From Chrysaora quinquecirrha (lineage: Eukaryota; Cnidaria; Scyphozoa; Semaeostomeae; Pelagiidae): 64,000 nt of DNA. The position numbers were made by a program, and so were the translations under genes. Numbering within the stretch: the first letter of the stretch is position 1; every line of letters begins with the position of its first letter. The notes under the pieces were generated by a model, which did not search any database, was not told the origin of the DNA, and worked only from the letters and a program-made list of their open reading frames with translations. The stretch is from assembly GCA_014526335.1 (NCBI GenBank), contig JACTAT010000032.1, forward strand, positions 5,944,695-6,008,694, in the 5' to 3' direction. Below are positions 49,101 through 61,100 of the stretch, one piece after another.

Positions 49101-52100
49101 CAAAAGTGCTCAGGTCAACTGCTTCTGCCGTTAAACGGGAACAAGTTTTCAAAAAGTGCCACATCACTTATGTTTAGTGGTAAGTTGCGATAAATTAGTT
49201 CCAAAAATTGCTCATTTGCAATCTGTAACTAGTTCTGACGTGGGCGTATGCAAAGCTTTAAAAACAACATAATTACTTTTGCATGATTTGCAACAGCGGT
49301 CCCACATCCAAAGGTTGTTCTTTTCACATTCTCCTCTTTTTGCCCAGTAAGGACACCATGGACTTGACTCCTTTCTCTGACATTGAGAAAGCCTTCCTGG
49401 AATATAAGAAAATATACTTTCAACAATTTCGCACATGATCATTTATTGTTTTACAGCTTTTCTTTAGCTTTTAGCTTATCCTTTCCCTGACATTGAGAAA
49501 GCCTTTCTGAAATGTACACTCTTTTTACTTTATAAGAACAATTTTATAAGAACATGAACCTGGATTTTGCCCAGATTTTAAGAACAAATTAAGAACAAGC
49601 TGGGGCTGGCCTTTTCAAAAGCCCTAGGAATATCAGCTGAATATGTTAGTAAAAAAGTAAGACTGAATGTAAAATTCAAGCAAACAAAGAAATAGACAAA
49701 AATGCTGCATTTTCAAACAAACCTAGCACCACCCCAAACATTCATTGAAAAATATAGATATCTAAGTAACAAAGGAATTAGGGACAGATTAAGACCATTT
49801 CAGTCTCAAAAACGGCAAAAATTTAAGAACAGCCAGCCTCAATCGAAATTTCCTGGTTCTTATAAAAAAAGAGTGTAAATAGATTTATTTTCGATAATTT
49901 TGCATGTGGCCCACCTAAAAAGATGAAATTTTTTCTAAAAAATTGTTTTAAATCGTCACAAAGAGTTTTAGACATTTTCTTAAGCTTTTAGCTAATCCTT
50001 TCTCAAACATTGAGAAGCATTTCTAAAAAAAAGAAATATATTTTTAACTATTTTGTAAATCACCACAAAGAGTTCTAGAGATTTTCTTAAGCTTTTAGCT
50101 AATCCTTTCTCAAACATTGAGAAGCATTTCTAAAAATATGAAATATATTTTTAAAAATTTTGTAAATCGCCAAAAAGAGTTCTAGAGATTTTCTTTATCT
50201 TTTAGCTAATCCCTTCTCTGACACTGAGAAAGCATTTCTTAAATATAAGAAATTATATCTTCAACAATTTTGCGTATCAGCACATTAGCTTTCCTTTTAG
50301 CTTTTAGTTAATCATCTCTTTCTCTAGCCTGCGTCACAGACCATAACATACGAAAGGTTAACCTTTTTCTGCCATTGAGAAAGCTTTTCTAAAATATAAG
50401 ACATTTATTTTCAACAATTTTGCATCTGAGATCATACAGTTTCAGCTTTTTTTTAGCTTTTAGCTTATTCTTTCTTTCTTTCTGACATATAAGAAATTTA
50501 TTTTTCAACAATTTCGTGTATGGTCAATACAGCTTTTCCTTTAGCTTTTAGCAAATGCTTTCTCTGCCTTGAAAGCCTTCCTGCAATATAACGAAATAGA
50601 TTTTCAAATTTTTAAGCTTTTCTTATTGCCGTTAAGAAAACTATCCAACAAGTAGCGAACCTTTGCAGACAGCACAACATGTTTTGAGCATAAAGCCTGG
50701 ATTAAGATGACATTGTCCATAGTTAGCCCAAAAGCGACATTGTTTACTTTGATCAGTGCAAGCTAAAAAAAAACAAGAACATTATTTAGAATTTCATTCA
50801 GAGTAATCCCCGTTTAGCTAGCAAACTCTTTAAGCAAGGCTAACGTCGACATTGCGCAAAGTCAGAACTAGTTGCTGACTGCTACTCGGCGATTTTTCGG
50901 AACTTATTTATCGCCATTTTTCTCTCTTTTTCTCTGACCTGCCAACATAAGCGCGCTGGCAACAAGTTGGTATCTACACTTACTGTCGAAAAGTATCGCA
51001 CCACCTTTCTCCAAATGGCGGCTAGCTGATGGCTCTCTGCCTAAAGCAAGCTATTTTCAACACCAAGACAACAGGGCTCAGGGGCCCCATGACTAACGAT
51101 TTTGGTGGGAAAATATTCGCCATTTTACTGGCTTTACGCTCGAATTAAAAGTAACGGACAGTTAAAATGTTTTGACAGAGAAATTCGTCGAGAAGTTGGA
51201 GCAGTGTCTTCAAAATATTTAGGAAAATCTCTTTCAACTGGTGTCAAATTAAATGATAAATTGATGAGTTAACTTGCAGAAATCGACTAAATTTTGCTCC
51301 TATCCGAAGAAGAATTCTCTGACCTTTATTTTGATAACCAAATGTTTAGTTGCTTCAGTTGTATCAGTTGCTTTTGACGACAACAAGTCGACACAAACTC
51401 CAGAAAGTTGAGCAGGTTTTACTTCTACGATTAGTTGACAACTGATTCCCGTCAGTCGCAATTGACCTTAAAGTTCTTTCGACAGCGACCAACGGTGTCC
51501 TATAATCTCTGACTAGTTTTTGCAATAAGTTTCGTCGTATCGTTGGTCGATAAAGCTTGGCTTTTCTCTAGGTTGCTAAAATATTTCATTATTGTTTAAA
51601 TTCATGAAGCCCGAGCGTTGGCCTTACTCCACCAAAATTAGACGCAAAGTCTCAACTCCTTTGTGGTAAGGGCAAACGTAGTAATAATTTCAGTGTACAT
51701 CGATACATCTAACTGAAGAGCCTGGGCTTATTGTTGGAATTTTCTCATTCTTGTCTGATTCAACGCCATGCATATATCGACGAATTTGACTTACTTTTCT
51801 TTTCTGGCTTTGGCCTAGGTTTTTCCGCTTTTCGTCTCGGTATCCCTTCTGCAATTTGAAAGATAAAATTAAAGTAAGCTTGTGACTGACCTATTACTTC
51901 ATTGATTTGCACACTGATACTGAGTAAAGAAATTACACAACTTAAATACATATAGCAGGAATAACGAAGAACGAAAGCAAGAGGGCTATAATGCTACATG
52001 TCATTCACCCTAGAGTTAAGCTAATAAATAGTAAAGGCACAAACTATTCTGCGACAGAATCATTCTGTGAATATTCCAGACTCACACGCTTTTTTAAAAA

Positions 52101-55100
52101 AGAATCTAGCTCAAGTCCTAGTTCTCAAAGATCCTTGTTTTTAGACCACTTTTCGAGTCGATTGTAGTTCTTAAAGTTTCATAATATTTCCTTTTATTTT
52201 AACAGCATATTCAGTGTCATAAGCAAAGCTCGGGACTAGTCGAGGAAACATCTGATACATGCGTAATGAACAATTTATGTGATTTTTGATTGCAAATGAA
52301 TGGATTTGGCTTTCTAATTCTTGATTCATTGCAGTTATAAAAGCATTCAACATTGAAAAGTTTCTTAGTGATTTTCTCTTTAGTAGTATAAGTTCTTTAA
52401 ATTGTCGGGCCTTCTACATTTAGGTTCCTTATCAAGTGATTCTTTATAAAAAAGCGTGTACCACATTGCTGAACTGAACTGCATTGCTGTGTTATGGTTT
52501 GAACGCCTTGTTCATCTGCTCCTGGACATTGTGCTAAATTCTCAACCAGACATATTCTGTGCTTGCTCTTATGGCATTCACCATTCAATGATTCAATGCA
52601 TATCGACCAATCAGACCACTCTGTCCATATCGTGCCCGGCTTGTCTAGAATAAAGAAGAAAAATAAATCTACGAAAACGTGTTTTTTTTTATAAGAAAGT
52701 AGTGCTCAACATCTTAAGAACTTAAGAAAGTTCAATACTGGATTCTTGAAACTTAAGAAAGTTCTGTTTCGTATTTTTACTCGTAACGTTTTATTTTCGC
52801 TCTTCTGTCCAGTCGCTCATCTTGCTATTAAACAAGTCTTATGATTTTTTCTATGGATAATTGGTGTTTGTGCAATGTATACAGTGCCTTAAACTGTGCA
52901 TTCGCAGAAATACTGCATTCCAAGATTTTTTCTAAAATAGTCACAGGAAAGGTTTTGTACTGAAACATGAAATATCTAAGAAAGTTTCAATGCTGGCCCA
53001 ACAAAAACATTCTTATAAAACGAACAAACGTGTATGTGACAAGTCTGTACGGGCTAAAGTTCAGAAAGCCGAGTTTGAAATGTTTTTCAATGCTGCTGAA
53101 ACAGCTTTTATCACGTACTTGATAAAATAGACTATGCAGAAAACAAAGCTAGGGTTTTTTTAAAAAGATTGGTAAAATGAGATCCTTTACATTTGCAGGT
53201 TTTAGTGCCTGCATACATCAAAACCAGAAGACCTCATCTCTGTAGACAGAAAGAGTTCATTCTCACTCAATCCCATACTCCAAGGCCCCAATCAAATTTC
53301 CTCGAACCTCAACCCTCAGATTGATTTCGACCCTGGTTCTGGCTAGAATCAGTACAAAAGTGCCAATGCTTCGCTCGATGTGGCTGTTGTCTTTTGTACA
53401 ATCGCTCAGAGTGGAGCAGAATTTAGGGGCTCATGTAGTAAGTCTAGCTACCAGCCACAAAAATTTGCCCAGAAAAAGACAATTTTTGTCTAGTAATCAA
53501 AACAAGATGTGTATTCCGAAAGCAAAGGTTCTAGACAAAGAATTTTTTCATTATACATGTCAGGATAATTTCAAATAGTTATAAACAATTATTAACTTGC
53601 ACATATAGTTTCCGGCTTCTTTGGTGTGAAGTTTTGAAGAAATTGTGTTATCACCCATCTGTTGTTACAGGTAGTGCGGAGTAATCGACAAGATCGAAGG
53701 GTCGAATATGGACAGCGAAGTTTTATGTAAATCCCTATTCACCCTGATGAGTAGGTTGGTGCTTAGTTGGAGTCCTTAACTGAATTCTATTGGTGATCTC
53801 AGGGTGTACCCGAAGAGCTGACTGGTTTTCAACAGATCAGTGAGTCAGCTCCTCCACATTTCTGGTTGGTGCATTTTGGTCTGCATCTTGCAATATGTTT
53901 TGCCTCAAGGTGAATTTCCGCGGAGTACGGAAAGATTCGTCGTATCTCTTTTGAAAGTTTACTTCAAGTCAACTTTTTCACGGAGTTCGCGTATCAAAGC
54001 AATATGGCGAGTCAAGCCCTAAGCCATGTAAACAGATCGCAAAGCTTACGCGTACTGTGTCTGTATCAAACTTCCGATTCGTGTCGGAACGCATTTTAAG
54101 TTTGTTAAGTGTGAAATCCATATTTAGTTGTTTCGTTCTGTTTCTGAGTTGTTACTCTTAGATGTTTCAGAGAAAATTGCCTTTTTAAGTAGCTATATTT
54201 TAAAACATGTTCCTCTATAATAAGTCCGCTAGTTGCATGCAACTTTGATGATACATTTTGAATATTATTAGCTAGTAAAGTTATTACCGTGGCAATGATA
54301 CATTGCATTGATCTTTTTAATGTCATACGTTGATAAACGGCTTCCACCAATATCCATCTTTGGATTGTGCTTTGCTTCAATCGTTTTTCTACCATTCTTT
54401 GAGAACGTTCTTTTGGAATAATGCATAATGGACTGGTAGTCGTAAGGATGTCCAAAATCATAGCTCTGCGATCTAATTCTTTTTTCGAAGTTTGACAATA
54501 GACCTTTATAAAAGATAAGGCAATAATGAAGAAAACACGCTTCTTGGCTTCCACGCACCTCGATTACAAGACACAGCTGCTTGTATAGAGACGTAAGGCC
54601 CTGGTCAAACGATCACACATTTGTTAGAAAGCAAATTCAAAATGTTTGACCAACAATGCTTGATCTTTAAGCCAGGGCCTAAACCGTTGTAAATACAGTT
54701 GACATTCGCTATCTCGACTGCCCGCTATCTCGAACATTCGCTATCTCGAACGATTTTCCATTTCCCCTCGTTTTGGTATAAGGGTTTGTATAGAAAACTC
54801 ATCCGCTATCTCGAACCCCGTTATCTCGAACATTCGCTGTCTCGAACCATTTTCGATTTCCCATGGAGGAAAACCTGCTCTTTATCTCGAACTTTTACAA
54901 ATTTTCTGCTGAGCTAGCGGAGCGGGAATGTCAGCAGCTAAGTGATATGCTGCCCATGTATACAATAGATGAAGCTGTTCTCTTCCGAGATGTACTGCAT
55001 CGCCATTATCTCAATTTCACCTATAGTAGGGATGAAAGCAGATGAGCTTTGACTCCTATGTAAAAAATACCAGAATTGTTTGATGAAGTTTGGGATCAGT

Positions 55101-58100
55101 AACCATGCATGTTAATGGGGGTTCCTTTTCTGACTTAAAAACTATAATTTTTCATATTTATATGGGGCATCCGTTATTTCGAACATTCACTATCTAGAAC
55201 ACATTCCAGCTTCCCTTGAGAGTTCGAGATAGCGGATGTCAACTGTACACGCCAAAAGACATGAGAGGGAACATATCGGCAAATGGTACAAAATGATTTC
55301 AAGATCCGCAAGCTGCACGGAAAATAGGAGTCGAAGCCATAAAGCTGCAAACCTGTAATCGGCCCCTGTAGAAGTCTGCAGTTAAGTATTAACAGAACAA
55401 ATCTACTACAAAAGAAAACATTAACTTACTCGGTATAACGTTATCTTTGAAGATCCTTACGTATCGATCACGATCCATTCTTGTTTGCTCATGCCGAAAT
55501 CCTAAGGTGATAGATTGTGTTTATATCAACGCTGTTCACATATACACTATACTCCGTAATCGGTTTTCACGAAGTGCTTTATAAGGGAGGTAGTACTTGG
55601 ACAGGCAAAAACGTAAGGAACGTCTAGCACGGGATTGGAGACTGTTAAGAAATGTGAGAAATTAGATCTTTGGATGCACGCGTTCTGTCAAAACGATATC
55701 CCTGAGCTGCAGACAAAACCAGGTACAGTCTTGGCGAAACTACAACAGGGAATTATTCAAAAGACATGGCTTCTTTGCTTGAGATATTCTACTTCGACTA
55801 CTGCACTGTCCCGCACCCCCCCCCCCCCCCACCACCACCACCACCTGTATACAGAAAACATATTAAAAATTCATTGAAAAGTAAAAGATTTTTCCGCAAC
55901 AGCATAATAGCAGGATGGAAAGGAGTCATTGAGAAATTGCTAAATCATATAGACTGTTGCAAAATATTTTGGCCAATATTGAAGCTAGATTGGACCACGA
56001 CTCCACAGCAATAATCAATTTTTTGCCAATGGTTACTTAAAGTCTTTAAGCAGCCTGAGCCTTGAAATGAGCGAAGTGAAGTTTTGAAAGAGAAACCCTC
56101 TTACCTAGTGCATGCATTATTTCATGAATGATCACTTCTTGACGGTAACCACTAGAACAGCCTAAGCTAATTTCTGTAGCTCCACGATAAAAATCTCTTC
56201 CCATTGGTGAAAAGCAACTGGAAAAAGATTTGATGAACAAAAAAAAGATAGTTAAATCAATTTTGTTCTGTTGGAAGGCAGATGTCAGCAAGTTGCTGTT
56301 CTAACGAATGTGCCAGAAGGATCTTTCCTAGGACCCATGCTAGTCACTATTAACGCAGCTGACTCAGATAACGAGACTGATATGATATGATATATGATAT
56401 ATGATATGATATGATATGATTTGATATTATATGTATCATATGATACGATTTGATATGATATGATATGATATGATATGATATGATATGATATGATATGAAA
56501 TGAAATGAAATGAAATGAAATGAAATGAAATGAAATGATATGATATGATATGATATGATATTATATGATATGATATGATATGATAAATGATGGGATATGA
56601 TATGATATGATATGATATGATATGATATGATATGATATGATATGATATGATATGATATGATATGATATGATATGATGTATGATATGATATGATGACATGA
56701 CACGCCATGACATGACATGACATGCCATGATATGACATGAAATGACATGACATGACATGACATGACATGATGACATGATAAAACATGATATGATATTATA
56801 TGATATGATATGTTATGATACGATATGATTTGTTATATGATGGAGAATGCCATAGATAGAGGTAACATAGCTGACACTTGTCTTGATCTAGTAATAGAAT
56901 TATTAGAAAAACCGAGTGTCCAACAATCTAAAATGATATAATGCGCTACAATTAGCTTACCCGTTTTGTAGGACAAATCTTATCCAATTTCTATCCGAAT
57001 ATCTCCATGGCCTAAATTTGAGGCAGGATATGCTTTCGAGCTTGCGAAAAGCAGCAATAATTTTACTTCGACCTTGACAAAAGAGAGAGGAAACGCGTTT
57101 ATATGATACTATGTTACCGATTAGTGAACGGGAAGAAGGCTGGTTTGGTCTATACAGGCTGTGTAATAACTAAATATCTAAAGCCTTAACGGAAACGTTG
57201 TTGGCTCTTCAGCCCAGGCTCGAATCCCATCTATTGTGGTATGCCACTTGTGGAATAACCTATCTAAAACCTATTCATATTATCAACCTTTAAAGGGAAT
57301 AGACTTTGATAAAAAGGTCCACTAATAGGTCCTTTTATGCATATCAATTCTCTTTAATTTATCTGAATTCAATTTCTAATACTTCTATTTTTGAGCTTAG
57401 ACATAGGAAGAAAGACTGTCCCATCTATTGACAATTGCTTGGAGAGGAAATTTTCTCAGTTAAGTTTTGCACTTTCCATGAAGCCAGGGATAATCTTAAA
57501 TGTGAAAATCCTATACCCCTTTGTTTTCAGTATTTCACTGACAGAGGACCAAGAATTGTTACTCTATCTTTTCTTTAAGGTTTATTTTGACTATTTTTTG
57601 GGTAATTTAACGGCCAAGGCACCACATGGACCCTTTATGAAGTGTGGTCCACTTTGTCTCCCTTTTTGTAGAATCAAGTGTCCGGTTAACCCAAGATTTA
57701 AGCAGAGACGATAGTACATCGTCACACTCGCCCATATAAGATAGATACTGTGTGCCTTGCCGTGCAGTGCAGAAATTCCCCGGGTTAGTATTGCGTGGTT
57801 ATCGCTTCAGACCTTTGTTGGTATACCTGTTATTTTCATGGTATAACTCTGAGGTGCCTTATTGCTTTGGGATGGAATAGGCGGTGGGGGTTGGGAGTCG
57901 GAACTGCATTCCGGATCTAATTTGCTGGGGGTCAAAATAAAGGAGAAGTCGGAATTTGTTGGACAAACTTAATCAGGAGTATGCTGAAACGCAGTGCTTA
58001 CTGCCGAAGGTAAGGAAACGTGTTAAAATGTCAACAAAAATCGAGAACTTATATTTCGACAAGAATGTAGATATGGCCGATATGGGTGAAGCGTGGAGTC

Positions 58101-61100
58101 AACAAGAAACACATAAGCGGCAATTTTAGCTAAGTTTAATTTGCGTAAGTGGAATTGTTGCAGGAGAAGGAGCAAAACATGGTTCTCGGAAGATGCATTT
58201 TCGATTTCCCATGGAGGAAAACCTGCTCTTTATCTCAAACTTTGCCAAATTTTCTGCTGAACTGGATAAAGAGACAGACTGAAAATATGTATAAGTTGGC
58301 CTAGCGGAGCGGGAATGGCAGCAGCTAAGTGATATGCTGCCCATGTATATATTAGATGAAGCTGTTCTCTTTTGAGATGTGCTGCATCGCCATTATCTCA
58401 ATTTCCCCAATAGTAGGGATGAAAGCAGATGAGTTTTGACTCCTATGTAAAAAAATATCAGACTTGTTTGATGAAATTTGGGATCAGTAACCCTGCATCT
58501 TATTACGGGTCCCTTTCTGACTAAAAAACTATATTTTTGAATATTGATATGGGGCATCCGTTACTTTTTAATATTGATATGGAGCATCCGTTATTTCGAA
58601 CATTCGCTATCTCGAACAAATACCAGTTTCCCTTGAAAGTTCGAGATAGCGGATGTAAACTGTAGTATAACTTTACCTGAGGAGCTGATCTGTGAGTTCA
58701 TCAGGTATGGAACAACTCTTGTTCTATATAACATTCTTGGCCAAAGAAGAACCATGACATTGTTGACCATCAATGATCTTTGCAGTCCTTTCAAGTCGTT
58801 GTTTCTTTCACTTGCTTTCAAAACAATGTCTCCTTCGTATAAAATTTGTTTCTTTTTGCCTAAAGTGACAAAGCAAAGGTCACAGATGTCAATTAAAGAA
58901 AAGATTATACAAATATGATGATATTTTTGTGGAAAGAGTCATTTACCTACAGTGTAATAAGCTCTATCAAAGTATTGGTATTGGTATCAGATAGGTAAGA
59001 TCAGCTTCTAGCTTTCGTTAGTGTTGTATTTGAATCTTATTGCATCTTATTGAAAAGCTTTTAAAGAAATGTTTCTTAAGGATTGGCAGTGTGTGCCAGT
59101 ACCGTAGTGGAAAATTCTATCATGTCAGTTATTGAGTTACTGTCCGCTCTTCGACTTGCTGTATAACCAACTATCTGCGGTTCGTCTGGAATTGTTTGAA
59201 GAAACAAATCAAGTCTTTTCTTGAAAAAATCAATACTTTCTCCAGTAATATTGCTTACTATTTTCGGAAGAACGTTAAAAAGTTTAGGACCATGGATCGC
59301 GAAACTAGCTTCTTTATGCCGTTGAATAGTTGTGGACTGACCACGGACCATATCCACTTTAAATTGTCTTCCATGTTGTTCTTAAAATTGTTGTTCTTTT
59401 CAATTGTTCTTATCGTGAAGGCAAAATCAGCCAGGGACCAGAGGTAGTAAAACAAGTCCAAAAACAATTGAATGTGGACGAAAATCTTAGTGGAGCCGAA
59501 AAATGGAAGTCCAAACCAGATACTCAATAGCTATTCTTTTAAGGACATCATCAAGGACGCCTGCGGTTGGGGGCAAGGGGGGCAACTGCCCCTCCTGCCC
59601 TTATCCAAGGGGGGCAAGGAGGGGCAAGATGTGCCCTCAGCGACAACAATTATTTTTAAAATAGCTTTAAAGTTGTCTAATAAATATTGTAGAATTGTAG
59701 AAAAGAAGAAAGGCAAGAAAGGACCATAATATATTGATTTCATTATTTGTTTGTGGGTTGAGGGAAAATTCATGTGAAAATTGTCGCCCGTAATTTTTCA
59801 AAAATTAATGAACAGAGAAAATCATTTTTTGAAAACCAATAGCAACATCTTATTACTCAACTTTATGACTTAAAATTCATAAGAATTCTTCAAATGAAAA
59901 AAGGATTGCTCTTGCAAAATCGAGTAAATCTTAAACAGATTTATTGTCATTGAAAAAATTTAAATGGCGTTTCCCACGTTTTCCAGGCTTCTAAAGGGCG
60001 TGGTCACTTATAATTTTCTTGGGGGCTATGCCCCCAAACCCCGCAGTTGCCCTTCTTCAAACCTTTGCCCCCCTCGCCCTCCATAAGTGCAGGCATCCCT
60101 GGACATCATTCTCGATTTTTCTCTCTGAATGCTACCGAAGTATCAGCTACAATTAAAACTAGGGTAGTTCTACCTCCTTGGTTTTACCGAAGGAATTGTA
60201 AAAAGAATTTTTATTTACTAGAGTTCAATAGTTTTGCCAAATAGATTTTATAAAAATGAACAGAAGCTATTGTTTTCAAGCCAATCAACTTTCAGGCGTT
60301 TCATTCTTGAACTGAAACACAGCATGCAAGAGAAACATGGTGGTATTTTACAGAAGCTCCAGAAAGGGTGAAACTTATGCACTTAGAACTTGTTTCTCGG
60401 CATCATAACTATGAGTAATAAAACTGAACTGCAGGTGAGACTTTTTATGCAATGTCGTACTGTCAATCATACTTTTTGTATTAGTGATAAACTAGTCTTC
60501 TTTTATTTTTTAATGCCTAATGGTAGTATGGTTGACGCCACACGGCCTAGCTAGGTTTTTGATATTTTTGTTTGTTGTTGATGACACGATTGAAAACGAG
60601 GTCCACCTGTCACTTTTAGCGAGTTTATCGAGCTATAGAATCATTATCAAGATTTGAAGAGAGGTCATCTCCAGTTGATATGAAAGCAGAAGGCTGGGGG
60701 GGGGGGGGATTGAAACAGCAGACCTAATCAAGCCTAATAATCTATAAGAAAATTAGATTACATAGAGCAGTAAGATCTTGTTTGTTTACGGTGTTTTTTT
60801 CTATTGGCTTAGGTTAAACAAACATACATTGTAACTTTTGACCAGATTTTAAAATTTCGGAATGTTTTGAAGTGTTAGAGTTGTTTTGGTGGTTAAAAAG
60901 CTGTTGTTAATGTTTGCAAAGAGTGATACAAAAACACACAATGTAATAATCTAAGGATTCCAGGATACATATTTTGCACTGAAATGTGCGCGAGAATAAA
61001 TTAACTTTGTTCCTTCTTACTGTTTCGTCCAAGTGCAGTGAAAGTTTTTTCATTCTCCTCTACCATCTGCTCGAAAAAGCTCGTCTTTTCTAAAAAGACA

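Noticed and set aside
54105..54554. 149-codon minus frame overlapping the astacin exon
   Set aside because: It is the shifted-frame shadow of exon 54288-54503.
56350..56786. Minus-strand frames of up to 137 codons rich in Ile-Ser-Tyr-His
   Set aside because: Frames through the pentanucleotide satellite; a 5-bp repeat keeps all frames open.
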